Positions 39,016 to 47,815 of a stretch of DNA of 64,000 nt are shown piece by piece. A program made the translations under genes and the position numbers. The stretch is from Massilia sp. 9I (GTDB taxonomy: Bacteria; Pseudomonadota; Gammaproteobacteria; Burkholderiales; Burkholderiaceae_D), in NCBI RefSeq assembly GCF_902506415.1, contig NZ_LR733275.1, positions 4,874,176 through 4,938,175 on the forward strand. The letters are read 5' to 3'. The notes beneath the pieces were generated by a model that worked only from the letters and a program-made list of their open reading frames with translations, ran no database searches and was not told the DNA's origin. Within the stretch, counting starts at the first letter, position 1. Every line of letters starts with the position of its first letter.

Positions 39016-39972
39016 TCAGTTGATCGCGCCGCTCGGCGGCATCATGGTTTCCACCGGCGTATCGCTGGCGAACAGCTGGGCGCAGTCGACCTTGTCGAAG
39101 GCGTAGTGCTTGCCGCAGAAATCGCAGTTGATGCCCAGCTCGCCCAGGTCGGCCAGCGCTGAATCCACTTCCGCCTGGCCCAGCATCTTGAGCATGTTGC
39201 CGACCTTCTCGCGGGTGCAGCTGCAGTGGAATTGCGGGTGCTGCGGATCGAACACGCGGATGGTCTCTTCCCAGAACAGGCGCTTGAGCAGGGTCTCGAT
39301 GCCGGTGCTCAGGAGTTCCTCGCGCTTCAGGGTCTGGCCCAGCATCACGGCGCGGTTCCAGGTTTCCAGGTCTTCGGCTTCCGAGGCCTGCTTCTGCTGG
39401 TCGTCCTTGCCGCTGTGGCGCGGCAGCTTTTGCAGCAGCATGCCGCGCGAGACCTGGTCGTCGGCCGCCAGCCACAGACGCGTGTCCATCTGTTCGGAAC
39501 GCAGCATGTAGTTCTCGATGACGCTCGCCATGTTTTCGCCGATCAGCGGCACCACGCCCTGGTAGGGCTGCTGGCCCGGCACCTTGTCGACCGGGTCGAG
39601 GGTGATCACGAAGCGGCCCTTGCCGTGCGCATTGAACATCTGCTCGAGGCTCGCATCCTCGGCGATCTCGGCGTCCGGCGCCAGCTTGGCGGTGGCGCGG
39701 ATGCGCAGGTTGGCGTCGCACTCGACCACCAGCAGGCGCACCGGACCGTCGCCGAAGATCTGCATCACGATGGCGCCGTTGAACTTCAGGTTGGCCGACA
39801 GCAGGGCGCTGGCCGCCACCATTTCGCCGAGGGCCGTGCGCACCGCCTTCGGGTAAGCGTGGCGGGCCTGGATCTCGCGCCAGGTGTCGGAAATCTCGAT
39901 CAGCTCGCCGCGGACGGCGGCGTTATCGAAGATGAATTTTTGCAGGGTGTCGCGGGTGTCAGTAGTGGTCAT
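39016..39972 (-). CDS. hslO: Redox-regulated chaperone Hsp33
   Basis: A 318-residue cytoplasmic holdase activated by oxidative unfolding. The N-terminal chaperone domain (1-225) is followed by the C-terminal zinc switch CSC in FHCSCTREKV and CDFC in GINCDFCGKHY, about 32 residues apart, matching the Cys-X-Cys/Cys-X2-Cys signature. It is 25-30 residues longer than the E. coli protein because of a Lys/Gln-rich insert (PRHSGKDDQQKQASEAED). It sits 3 bases after the gamma-carbonic-anhydrase-like gene. Confidence 0.96.
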   Translation of the reverse strand: MTTTDTRDTLQKFIFDNAAVRGELIEISDTWREIQARHAYPKAVRTALGEMVAASALLSANLKFNGAIVMQIFGDGPVRLLVVECDANLRIRATAKLAPDAEIAEDASLEQMFNAHGKGRFVITLDPVDKVPGQQPYQGVVPLIGENMASVIENYMLRSEQMDTRLWLAADDQVSRGMLLQKLPRHSGKDDQQKQASEAEDLETWNRAVMLGQTLKREELLSTGIETLLKRLFWEETIRVFDPQHPQFHCSCTREKVGNMLKMLGQAEVDSALADLGELGINCDFCGKHYAFDKVDCAQLFASDTPVETMMPPSGAIN

Positions 39973-39975
39973 TCT

Positions 39976-40500
39976 TTATCCGATTTTCTTGAGCTGCGCC
40001 TTGAACATCTGGCCGCGCGCCACATAGCTCGCGGCGCTGGCCTGCAGGCGCAGCAGGTCTTCTTCCGTCAGGGTGCGCACCACCTTGGCAGGGGAACCGA
40101 GGATCAGCGATCCGTCCGGGAACTCCTTGCCTTCGGTCACCAGGGCGCCTGCGCCCACCAGGCAGCCCTTGCCGATCCGGGCGCCGTTCAGGATCACGGC
40201 CTGGATGCCGATCAGCGAACCGTCGCCGACCGTGCAGCCGTGCAGCATGGCCTGGTGGCCGACCGTCACGTTCTTGCCCAGCGTGAGCGGGAAGCCCATA
40301 TCGGTGTGCATCACCGTGCCTTCCTGCACGTTGCTGTTCTCGCCGATGGTGATGCGTTCGTTATCGCCGCGCAGCGTGGCGCCGTACCACACCGAGGCAT
40401 TGGCCTCGAGCGTGACCTTGCCGATCAGGGTTGCAGAATCGGCCACGAAGCTCGACGCGTCGATCTCGGGGGCGTGCTCGCCCAGCTGGTAAATCGCCAT
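39976..40500 (-). CDS. Gamma-carbonic-anhydrase-like hexapeptide repeat protein
   Basis: A 174-residue left-handed beta-helix protein of the YrdA/PaaY type. Three metal-ligand histidines are visible in EGTVMHTDMG and GHQAMLHGCTVGD. GATLRGDNERITIGENSNVQ is the repeat signature. Many relatives bind zinc but show weak or no carbonic anhydrase activity. The ATG at 40500 begins the family N-terminus (MAIYQLGEHAPEID). It heads the unit with hslO and the thioesterase gene. A divergent hydrolase gene shares the promoter region. Confidence 0.88.
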   Translation of the reverse strand: MAIYQLGEHAPEIDASSFVADSATLIGKVTLEANASVWYGATLRGDNERITIGENSNVQEGTVMHTDMGFPLTLGKNVTVGHQAMLHGCTVGDGSLIGIQAVILNGARIGKGCLVGAGALVTEGKEFPDGSLILGSPAKVVRTLTEEDLLRLQASAASYVARGQMFKAQLKKIG

Positions 40501-40645
40501 GGATGTGCTCGGGAAGGGTTGGAATGCCGCTATTGTAAACCGCCTGCCCGCTATCGTCCGGTCGGTGGAAGATGGGGCTGTCCAGCGCAATATCAAGCGG
40601 GACGCTATACTGCGAACGGTCGTACTTTTTTTAATGCAGATATCC

Positions 40646-41539
40646 ATGATCCCGTCCCGTTCCGAATTCCTTACCGTGCGCGGCCTGCGCACCCACGTGC
40701 GCCACTGGGGCCGCGAAGGCGCCCCCAAGATCTTCATGCAGCACGGCTGGATGGACGTGGCCGCCTCCTTCCAGTTCGTGGTCGATTGCCTGCAGCAGGA
40801 CTGGCACGTGATCGCCTTCGATTGGCGCGGTTTCGGGCTGAGCGAGCGCGCCCACTCGGATACCTACTGGTTCCCGGACTACCTGGCCGACCTGGAAGCG
40901 GTGCTCGACCATTACCAGCCGGAGGGACAAGTCAATCTCCTCGGCCACAGCATGGGCGGTAATATCGTCAGCCTGTACGCCGGCATCCGGCCACAGCGCA
41001 TCGCCAAACTGATCAACCTGGAAGGCTTTGGCCTGCCTGCCACGCGCCCGTCGCAGGCGCCGGGCCGCTACGCCAAGTGGCTGGACGAACTGAAGGCAAG
41101 GCCCGAGATGCGCGGCTACGCCAGCCTGGAAGAGGTGGCGGGGCGGCTGCAGAAGACCAATCCGCGTTTATCAGGTGAACGGGCGGCCTTCCTGGCGGGG
41201 CACTGGTCGGCCCTGGACGCCGACGGCCAGTGGCGCATCCTGGGCGACCCGGCGCACAAGATGACCGGGCCGCTGCTGTACCACGCCGACGAAGTGCTGG
41301 CCTGCTGGACCCAGATCACGGCGCCGGTATTGTGGATCGAGGCGGAAGACACCGAGATGTGGCGCTGGATGGGCCCGAAGGAGCAGGCGCGGGCAGAGAT
41401 CGACCGCCGGCGCGAGCACCTCGCCAAGGTCACGGCGCGCATGATGCCGGGGGCGGGGCACATGCTGCACCATGATCAGCCTGAACTGCTGGCGCGGATG
41501 ATCGAGGCGTTTTTGACGGGCGACGAAGTTCCGGGCTGA
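40646..41539 (+). CDS. Alpha/beta hydrolase
   Basis: A 297-residue alpha/beta-hydrolase-fold protein. The nucleophile elbow is GHSMGG near residue 102, the oxyanion region is FMQHGWMDVAASFQ, and the catalytic His is in GAGHMLHHDQPELLA near the C-terminus. Substrate is unknown; the overall pattern is that of epoxide-hydrolase or haloalkane-dehalogenase-like esterases. ATG codons at 40634 and 40646 are both possible starts, with no clear ribosome site; the latter fits the family best. A REP-like pair follows the stop by 5 bases. Confidence 0.85.
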   Translation: MIPSRSEFLTVRGLRTHVRHWGREGAPKIFMQHGWMDVAASFQFVVDCLQQDWHVIAFDWRGFGLSERAHSDTYWFPDYLADLEAVLDHYQPEGQVNLLGHSMGGNIVSLYAGIRPQRIAKLINLEGFGLPATRPSQAPGRYAKWLDELKARPEMRGYASLEEVAGRLQKTNPRLSGERAAFLAGHWSALDADGQWRILGDPAHKMTGPLLYHADEVLACWTQITAPVLWIEAEDTEMWRWMGPKEQARAEIDRRREHLAKVTARMMPGAGHMLHHDQPELLARMIEAFLTGDEVPG

Positions 41540-41544
41540 TCACC

Positions 41545-41633
41545 AAAATTGGATTCCGGCCTGCGCCGGAAGGACGGTGCTTACCGTGTTGGCCTTAAGA
41601 CCGTCATTCCCGCGCAGGCGGGAACCCAATTTT
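41545..41633. repeat. REP-like inverted pair, copy 1
   Basis: Two 27-base arms in inverted orientation (41545-41571 and 41607-41633) agree at 24 of 27 positions and each begins AAAATTGG. Each arm is itself a hairpin: TTCCGGC-CTGC-GCCGGAA and TTCCCGC-GCAG-GCGGGAA. The right arm resembles the ATTCCC-N8-GGGAA repeats known from other betaproteobacteria (dRS3-like). Confidence 0.8.
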
Positions 41634-41767
41634 CCTTCGCGTCTCGCTAGCGTTGTAAGCACCCCTCACTCACCCTCCGAGAATTGCCGCAGGGAAATGC
41701 CTGTGCTACAGTCCCATCCCGAACCGGCGCTACCTTGGCGCCATCGAGACAGACGGACAGGACACAC

Positions 41768-42439
41768 ATGCGATTTCGAGCCGGCCTCGCGCTTTGCGGC
41801 GCCCTCCTGACGGCAGGCTGCGCCGTTCCCTACAGCCCGGCCCCGGTAGCCACCAATTTCCCCAGCACCCAGCAGGCCAAGCTGCAGGCAGCTGCCCACT
41901 GGGGCGTGATCGCGCGCCACATGGCGACCCAGCTCAGCCCGTCACTGAAGGTGAATGCGCGCCGCCCGCTGTACGTGAGCTCGCAGCAGTCGAGCGCGTT
42001 CGCCCAGGGCGTCAGCGCGCACCTGGTGACGGCGCTGGTGAACGACGGCTACATCGTGGTGAAGGTGCCGGACGCGAACACGCTGCGCATCGAACTCGAT
42101 ACCCAGGTGGTCGCTTTCTCCGCCAAACGTCCGCAGTACAAGTTCGCCGGCGAGCGCACCGCGCTGGTGGCCGGCGCCTGGGTGCTGACCGGTATCGACC
42201 ACACGATCGAATGGCTGGCCACGGCGGCCATCGCCGGCCAGGACGCCTATTCCTGGTTCCGCTCGCAGTTCGCCACGGGCGAGACGCCCAAAACCGAGAT
42301 CATCGTCAACCTGTCGCTGGCGGACGAGTCGCGCTACTACGCGCGCGCCACCTCCGTCTACTACACGACCGACAGCGACCGTACCCTGTACGACGCCGCC
42401 TTCTCGCCTTCCAAGACCTTCGCGGTCCGTAACCAGTGA
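41768..42439 (+). CDS. Lipoprotein of unknown function, upstream of a FlgO-like gene
   Basis: A 223-residue lipoprotein with lipobox LLTAGC near residue 18, where the Cys is the lipidation site. The start at 41768 gives the signal peptide MRFRAGLALCGALLTAGC. The body has DGYIVVKVPDANTLRIELDTQVV and a later hydrophobic segment (TALVAGAWVLTGIDHTIEW). I do not recognise the family. It ends 5 bases before the FlgO-like lipoprotein gene, so both probably form one outer-membrane unit. Confidence 0.75.
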   Translation: MRFRAGLALCGALLTAGCAVPYSPAPVATNFPSTQQAKLQAAAHWGVIARHMATQLSPSLKVNARRPLYVSSQQSSAFAQGVSAHLVTALVNDGYIVVKVPDANTLRIELDTQVVAFSAKRPQYKFAGERTALVAGAWVLTGIDHTIEWLATAAIAGQDAYSWFRSQFATGETPKTEIIVNLSLADESRYYARATSVYYTTDSDRTLYDAAFSPSKTFAVRNQ

Positions 42440-42444
42440 GGCCC

Positions 42445-42996
42445 ATGATGCGCTCCCGACTCCTCCGCGCCGCCGTCCTGGCCTTGCCGCTGCTGCTGGG
42501 CGCCTGCTCGACCCAGCCGCAGGAAGACACCAATTACACCTCGGTCTCGGCCAACGCCTTCGTCGCCGCCAACTACCGCGCCGCCGATGCGCTGGCGCTC
42601 CAGCTGCGCGGCAAGCTGGGCGACGACAAGCCCCTGATCATGGCCACCATCGTCAACATCGATGCGCTCGAACAGACCTCGATGCTGGGCCGCCTGGTGT
42701 CCGAACAGCTGTCGACGCGCCTGGCGCAGGGCGGCATGAAGATGCTGGAAATGAAGCTGCGCAACAGCGTCTACCTCAAGCGCAACCAGGGCGAACTGAT
42801 GCTCACGCGCGAGATCGGCGACGTGGCCCACACCCACAATGCCCAGGCCGTCGTGGTCGGTTCTTATGCCGAAACCCGCGAAGCGGTGTTCGTGAACGTC
42901 AAGGTGATCCAGCCGACCACCAACCTGGTGCTCGCCGGCCACGATTACGTGCTGGCGAAAGAGGGCACCGTGCGTTCGATGCTGCAGTCCAACTGA
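42445..42996 (+). CDS. FlgO family outer-membrane lipoprotein
   Basis: A 183-residue lipoprotein with lipobox LLLGAC near residue 20. The FlgO domain is at about 45-180: ANYRAADALALQLRGK, ATIVNIDALEQTSMLGRLVSEQLSTRL and AQAVVVGSYAETREAVFVNVKVI. FlgO was described in Vibrio as a flagellar-associated outer-membrane protein; here no flagellar gene is close, and the domain is also seen in proteins outside flagella. It follows the lipoprotein gene by 5 bases. The nearest start is the ATG at 42445; another lies at 42448. Confidence 0.85.
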   Translation: MMRSRLLRAAVLALPLLLGACSTQPQEDTNYTSVSANAFVAANYRAADALALQLRGKLGDDKPLIMATIVNIDALEQTSMLGRLVSEQLSTRLAQGGMKMLEMKLRNSVYLKRNQGELMLTREIGDVAHTHNAQAVVVGSYAETREAVFVNVKVIQPTTNLVLAGHDYVLAKEGTVRSMLQSN

Positions 42997-43072
42997 TCCG
43001 GTTTGCCGGCCGCACGGCAGGCCGATTGGCGCGTACAATGTTTCGCTCCATTGCCATTGTCGTCGCCGGTTT

Positions 43073-43903
43073 ATGAAAGTCGATCTCCACTGCCATTCCA
43101 ACGTCTCCGACGGCGTGCTCGCACCCGCCGCCGTCGCCGCGTATGCCCGTAAAAGCGGTGTCGACGTCTGGGCGCTGACCGACCACGACGAGGTGGGCGG
43201 CATCAAGGCCGCGCGCCTTGCTGCCGGCGAGCTCGGAATGCGCTTCGTGGCCGGGGTCGAGATCTCGGTGACCTGGGCCAACGAGACCGTGCACATCGTC
43301 GGCCTGCAGATCGACGAGGACAACCCCGCCCTGATCCAGGGCCTGGCCGCCACCCGCAACGGCCGCCAGGAGCGTGCCAGGGAAATCTCGGCCCAGCTGG
43401 CCGACGCCGGCATCCCCGGCGCCTACGAGGGCGCGCTGCGCTACGTCGGCAACCCGGACCTGATCTCGCGCACCCACTTCGCCCGCTACCTGGTCGAGAT
43501 CGGCGCCTGCGGCTCGACCTCCGAGGTGTTCCGCAAATATCTTACGGAAGGCAAGCCGGGCTATGTGCCGCACCGCTGGGCCACGCTCGAGCAGGCCGTC
43601 GGCTGGATCAAGGGCGCCGGCGGCATCCCCGTGATCGCGCATCCAGGACGCTATCCCTTCAGCGACACTGCCGAAGGCGCACTGTTCGACGAGTTCCGCA
43701 AGCTGGGCGGCACGGCCATCGAAGTGGTGACCGGCAGCCACACGCCGGACCAGTACCAGACCTACGCCGAACTGGCGCGGCGCTACGGCTTCCTGGCTTC
43801 GCGCGGCACCGACTTCCATGCGCCCGGCGAAGCCCGGGTCGAGTTTGCCGAATTGCCACCATTGCCCGCCGGATTGACGCCGGTGTGGCACGACTGGTTT
43901 TGA
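43073..43903 (+). CDS. rnm: PHP-domain 5'-3' exoribonuclease / 3',5'-nucleotide phosphatase (RNase AM, YciV)
   Basis: A 276-residue PHP phosphoesterase. Metal ligands are visible in VDLHCHSNVSDG, LTDHDEVGG, VEISVTW, IAHPGRYPF and GTDFHAPGEA. The E. coli homologue YciV (Rnm) trims 5' ends of rRNA and degrades short RNAs, and also acts on pAp-type nucleotides. As in E. coli it lies near yciO, here with htpX between. The start at 43073 is the only one that keeps the HxH motif intact. Confidence 0.9.
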   Translation: MKVDLHCHSNVSDGVLAPAAVAAYARKSGVDVWALTDHDEVGGIKAARLAAGELGMRFVAGVEISVTWANETVHIVGLQIDEDNPALIQGLAATRNGRQERAREISAQLADAGIPGAYEGALRYVGNPDLISRTHFARYLVEIGACGSTSEVFRKYLTEGKPGYVPHRWATLEQAVGWIKGAGGIPVIAHPGRYPFSDTAEGALFDEFRKLGGTAIEVVTGSHTPDQYQTYAELARRYGFLASRGTDFHAPGEARVEFAELPPLPAGLTPVWHDWF

Positions 43904-43933
43904 TCCGTCGTATTGCTGGCGGCCGTTGACCGC

Positions 43934-43957
43934 GTGGGCGGGAAGACCCGCCCACCC
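43934..43957. repeat. Hairpin GTGGGCGGG/CCCGCCCAC after rnm
   Basis: A 9-base perfect stem with a short AAGA-type loop lies between rnm and htpX. It resembles the hairpin at 52008 in stem sequence. It could act as a weak terminator or be a dispersed repeat. Confidence 0.5.
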
Positions 43958-44027
43958 TACTTGAAAATCCTGCTGGACAGCCCAATCTTGGCAGCCTGAC
44001 ATCATCAAGCTGCCGGGAGGCTCGTCC

Positions 44028-44903
44028 ATGAAACGTATTGTTCTGTTCCTCGCCACCAACCTTGCCGTCGTGCTGGTGGTGTCGCTCGTGCTCAACCTGC
44101 TTGGGGTGGGACGTGCCGTGACGGGGCAGGGCATCGACGTTGGCGCGCTCGCCGTGTTCTCGCTGGTGGTCGGCTTCACCGGTTCCTTCATTTCGCTCCT
44201 GATGAGCAAACCGATGGCCAAGTGGTCGACCGGCGCGCGCGTCATCGAGCAGCCCGCCAACAGCACCGAGCAGTGGCTCGTCAATACCGTGCGCCGCCTG
44301 AGCGAACGCGCCGGCATTGGCATGCCGGAAGTCGCCGTCTACGAAGGCGAGCCGAACGCCTTCGCGACCGGCGCTTTTAAAAATTCCGCGCTGGTGGCCG
44401 TGTCCACCGGCCTGCTGGCCAACATGAACCAGGACGAGGTCGAGGCCGTGCTGGGCCACGAGGTGGCCCACATCGCCAACGGCGACATGGTCACGCTCAC
44501 CCTGATCCAGGGCGTGGTGAATACCTTTGTGGTGTTCCTGGCGCGCGTGGTCGGCTTTTTTGTCGACAAGGTGCTGCTGCGCAGCGACGACCGCGGTCCC
44601 GGCATCGGCTACATGGTGACCGTGTTCGTGTGCGAGATCCTGTTCGGCATCGTCGCCTCGATCATCGTCGCCTGGTTCTCGCGCCAGCGTGAATTCCGCG
44701 CCGACGCCGGTTCGGCCAAGCTGATGGGCTCGTCCGTGCCGATGCAGCACGCGCTGGCCCGCCTCGGCGGCCTCGAACCGGGCGCGCTGCCGTCCTCGAT
44801 GGCCGCATCCGGCATCTCGGGCAGCGGCGGCGGCTGGGGTGCGCTGTTCTCGACCCACCCGCCGATGGAGCAGCGCATCGCCGCGCTGCAGGCGCTGCGC
44901 TAA
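44028..44903 (+). CDS. htpX: Membrane protease HtpX
   Basis: A 291-residue M48 zinc metallopeptidase of the inner membrane, involved in quality control of membrane proteins. Two N-terminal transmembrane helices (about 4-22 and 38-58) precede the zinc motif HEVAH in VLGHEVAHIANGDM. A third and fourth helix follow (IQGVVNTFVVFLARVVGFF, MVTVFVCEILFGIVASIIVA), and the third zinc ligand is in SRQREFRADAGSAKL. Length matches the family. It lies inside the rnm-yciO cluster, an uncommon position that suggests a local insertion of the gene. Confidence 0.95.
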   Translation: MKRIVLFLATNLAVVLVVSLVLNLLGVGRAVTGQGIDVGALAVFSLVVGFTGSFISLLMSKPMAKWSTGARVIEQPANSTEQWLVNTVRRLSERAGIGMPEVAVYEGEPNAFATGAFKNSALVAVSTGLLANMNQDEVEAVLGHEVAHIANGDMVTLTLIQGVVNTFVVFLARVVGFFVDKVLLRSDDRGPGIGYMVTVFVCEILFGIVASIIVAWFSRQREFRADAGSAKLMGSSVPMQHALARLGGLEPGALPSSMAASGISGSGGGWGALFSTHPPMEQRIAALQALR

Positions 44904-44928
44904 ACAACAATCAGAAAGGCGGCTACGC

Positions 44929-45552
44929 ATGGCCCAACATTTCCAGATCCACCCCGAAAACCCGCAGCCGCGCCTCGTGAAGCAGGCCGCGCAGATCATC
45001 AGCGCGGGCGGAATCGTGGCCGCGCCCACCGATTCGGCTTACGCCCTGGTGTGCCGCCTCGACGACAAGGCGGCGGTCGAGAAGCTGCGCCGCATCCGCG
45101 GCGTCGACGACAAGCACCACCTGACGCTGCTGGTGCACGACCTGTCCGCGATCGCCCACTTCGCGCGCGTCGACAATACCCAGTACCGCCTGCTCAAGGC
45201 GACCATGCCGGGCCCCTACACCGTGATCCTGGAAGCGACGCGCGAAGTGCCGCGCCGCCTGTCGCATCCCTCGCGCAAGACCATCGGCGTGCGTATTCCG
45301 GAAAACCACATCATGCTGGCGCTGATCGAAGAACTGGGCGAACCCCTGATCGGCACCACCCTGCAGCTGCCGGGCGACGACCACATGCTGTCCGATCCGG
45401 ATGAGGTGCTCGAGCGCCTCGGCAAGCAGATCGAACTGGTGATCGACGGCGGCGCCGGTACCCTGGAAGCGACCACCGTCATCGACCTGACCGGCCCGGC
45501 GCCCGAGCTGGTGCGCGAGGGCAGGGGCGATCCGGCCGCCTTCGGGCTGTAA
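44929..45552 (+). CDS. yciO: YciO/Sua5/YrdC family protein
   Basis: A 207-residue YrdC-like protein. The start (MAQHFQIHPENPQPRLVKQA) matches E. coli YciO closely, and APTDSAYALVCRL, TMPGPYTVILEATREVP and IGVRIPENHI are family blocks. Sua5/TsaC members make threonylcarbamoyl-AMP for tRNA t6A; the YciO branch has weak activity of this kind and an uncertain role. It starts 26 bases after htpX and is 57 bases from the site-2 protease gene. Confidence 0.88.
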   Translation: MAQHFQIHPENPQPRLVKQAAQIISAGGIVAAPTDSAYALVCRLDDKAAVEKLRRIRGVDDKHHLTLLVHDLSAIAHFARVDNTQYRLLKATMPGPYTVILEATREVPRRLSHPSRKTIGVRIPENHIMLALIEELGEPLIGTTLQLPGDDHMLSDPDEVLERLGKQIELVIDGGAGTLEATTVIDLTGPAPELVREGRGDPAAFGL

Positions 45553-45609
45553 GGGTGGCTTCAGCATCCCTTAACGGCCGGGCTTCCCGCCTCTGATAGA
45601 ATCGCGCAC

Positions 45610-46263
45610 ATGGATGAACTCATACGCAACATTGCTGTCTACGCGCTGCCCGTTCTTTTTGCGATTACCCTGCACGAAGCCGCCCACGCCTACGTCGCCC
45701 GCTATTTCGGCGACAACACCGCCTATGCCGCCGGGCGCATGACCCTGAACCCGCTGGTGCACATCGACATCTTCGGAACCATCGTCATTCCGATCGCGCT
45801 CTACCTGACCACCGGATTCGTGTTCGGCTACGCCAAGCCGGTGCCGATCGACTTCGGCCGCCTGCGCAATCCCAAGCGCGACATGGCCTGGGTGGCCCTG
45901 GCCGGTCCCGGCGCCAATTTCATCATGGCGCTGATGTGGCTGATCCTGGCGGTGCTGCTGGTCGCCTTCAACGTGGGCGAGGAATTCCCGCACAAGGTGG
46001 CGCAAGCTGGCCTGTTCACCAATTTGCTGATGTTCGCCTTCAACCTGCTGCCGATCCCGCCGTTGGATGGCGGTCGCGTTGTGACCAGCATGCTGCCGAA
46101 TCGCCTGGCCTACAAGTTCGCGCGCATCGAGCCGTACGGCTTTTTCATCGTGCTGGCGCTGATCTTCTTCAACCTGCTGGCCTTCTGGGTGATGCCGGTG
46201 ATGGCCCTGGGCCGCATGCTGCTGCAGCTGATCGCGTCGCCGCTGACGCTGCTGCTTACATGA
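45610..46263 (+). CDS. Site-2 protease family (M50) intramembrane metalloprotease
   Basis: A 217-residue polytopic membrane protease. The zinc motif HEAAH is in AITLHEAAHAYVARYFG (about residue 22), and the distal ligand is the Asp in IPPLDGGRVV near residue 155. Five to six helices are visible. It is the small rhomboid-sized S2P type lacking PDZ domains. In betaproteobacteria it lies in the rnm-yciO-dapA-bamC cluster. Its last codons overlap the methyltransferase gene (ATGA), so translation is coupled. The substrate is unknown. Confidence 0.9.
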   Translation: MDELIRNIAVYALPVLFAITLHEAAHAYVARYFGDNTAYAAGRMTLNPLVHIDIFGTIVIPIALYLTTGFVFGYAKPVPIDFGRLRNPKRDMAWVALAGPGANFIMALMWLILAVLLVAFNVGEEFPHKVAQAGLFTNLLMFAFNLLPIPPLDGGRVVTSMLPNRLAYKFARIEPYGFFIVLALIFFNLLAFWVMPVMALGRMLLQLIASPLTLLLT

Positions 46264-46835
46264 ACATGATGAACCTGCCGGTCTCGCCCTGGGTTGCGCG
46301 TTTCGCGCCCCTGGCCAAACCGGGCGAAGCCCTCGACCTGGCCTGCGGCAGCGGCCGTCATACGCGCTTGCTGGCGGCGCAGGGGTTGCAGGTGACGGCG
46401 CTCGACCGCAAGGCCGAGCTCTTGAGCCCGCTTGCGGGCCCGAACGTCACCATATTGCAGCACGACCTGGAAACCGGGGATGCGGTCTGGCCCTTCGAGC
46501 CTGGCCGCTTCTTCCTGATCGTCGTGACCAATTACCTGTACCGTCCGCTGTTCGCGCAGCTGGCCGCCAGCCTGCGTCCGGACGGCATCCTGATCTACGA
46601 AACCTTCGCCCAGGGCAACCAGGTCTACGGCAAGCCCTCGAACCCGGACTTCCTGCTGGCGCCGGGCGAGTTGCTGGACCTGGCGCGCGATGGCGGGCTG
46701 CAGGTGCTGGCTTATGAAGATGGCCACGTCGACCGTCCCAACCCGGCCCAGGTACAGCGCCTATGCGCGGCGGGTCCAGGCTTTGCCAAAACCGAAGCGA
46801 AGCTCGACCATAATGTGGTCGTGAATGAACCATAG
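46260..46835 (+). CDS. Class I SAM-dependent methyltransferase
   Basis: A 191-residue methyltransferase with the SAM-binding motif I, ALDLACGSGRHTRLLA (about 24-39), motif II Asp in VTALDRKAEL and a motif-III-like VTNYLYRPLF. The TehB/ubiquinone-methyltransferase-like fold has no clear substrate. The start overlaps the protease stop codon. It is close to dapA but separated by a 57-base gap with a possible -10 (TACAAT). Confidence 0.85.
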   Translation: MNMMNLPVSPWVARFAPLAKPGEALDLACGSGRHTRLLAAQGLQVTALDRKAELLSPLAGPNVTILQHDLETGDAVWPFEPGRFFLIVVTNYLYRPLFAQLAASLRPDGILIYETFAQGNQVYGKPSNPDFLLAPGELLDLARDGGLQVLAYEDGHVDRPNPAQVQRLCAAGPGFAKTEAKLDHNVVVNEP

Positions 46836-46892
46836 AGGCGGGCGATCCGCTACAATCAGACTTTTATTTACTTTCCGGCACGGCCAACGCAT

Positions 46893-47774
46893 ATGATTAA
46901 GGGCAGCATCGTAGCAATCGTCACCCCGATGTTCGAGGACGGCAGTCTTGACCGCGACTCTCTGCGCAAGCTGATCGACTGGCACATCGCGGAAGGCACC
47001 GACGGCATCGTGATCGTCGGCACCACGGGCGAATCGGCCACTGTCTCCCCAGAGGAGCACGCAGAACTGATCAAAGTCGCGGTGGAGCACGCCGGCGGCC
47101 GCATCCCCGTGATCGCCGGCGCCGGCGGCAACTCGACCGCTGAAGCCATCGCGCTGACCACCCACGCCAAGCAGGTCGGCGCGGACGCCACGCTGCAGGT
47201 AGTCCCGTACTACAACCGTCCGAGCCAGGAAGGCATGTACCGCCACTTCAAGGCGATCGCGGAAGCGGTCGACCTGCCGGTCATCCTGTACAACGTGCCG
47301 GGCCGCACCGTTGCCGACATGAGCAACGAGACCGTCGCGCGCCTGGCGCCGATCGACAACATCGTCGGCATCAAGGACGCTACCGGCAACATCGGCCGCG
47401 GCATCGAGCTGCTGCGCATGGTCGACAAATCCTTCGCCGTGTATTCGGGCGACGATCCGACCGCGATGGCCCTGATGTTCTGCGGCGCTGCCGGCAACAT
47501 CTCGGTCACCGCCAACGTGGCCCCGCGCGCGATGCACGAACTGTGCGTGGCCGCGATGGCGGGCGAGGTCGCGCGCGCGGTCGAGATCAACAACCGCGTC
47601 CTCGACCTGCACGCCAAGCTCTTCGTCGAGCCAAACCCGGTGCCGGTCAAGTGGGCGCTGGGCGAAATGGGCAAGATCCCGTTCGGCCTGCGCCTGCCGC
47701 TGGCGCCGCTGTCTTCGTCGTACCACGATACCGTGCGTGGCGCGCTGGCCCAGGCGGGCCTTCTCACTGCCTGA
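46893..47774 (+). CDS. dapA: 4-hydroxy-tetrahydrodipicolinate synthase
   Basis: A 293-residue TIM-barrel aldolase that condenses pyruvate with aspartate-semialdehyde, the first committed step of lysine and meso-diaminopimelate synthesis. Visible catalytic parts: GTTGESATVS, the active Tyr in ILYNVPGRTVADM and the Schiff-base Lys in VGIKDATGN. The usual length and start are kept. It is followed by bamC after 41 bases, as in many gammaproteobacteria and betaproteobacteria. Confidence 0.96.
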   Translation: MIKGSIVAIVTPMFEDGSLDRDSLRKLIDWHIAEGTDGIVIVGTTGESATVSPEEHAELIKVAVEHAGGRIPVIAGAGGNSTAEAIALTTHAKQVGADATLQVVPYYNRPSQEGMYRHFKAIAEAVDLPVILYNVPGRTVADMSNETVARLAPIDNIVGIKDATGNIGRGIELLRMVDKSFAVYSGDDPTAMALMFCGAAGNISVTANVAPRAMHELCVAAMAGEVARAVEINNRVLDLHAKLFVEPNPVPVKWALGEMGKIPFGLRLPLAPLSSSYHDTVRGALAQAGLLTA

Positions 47775-47815
47775 ACCCGCAAGGTTCCGGTTCCCAGTAC
47801 CTGATATCGAAAGCC

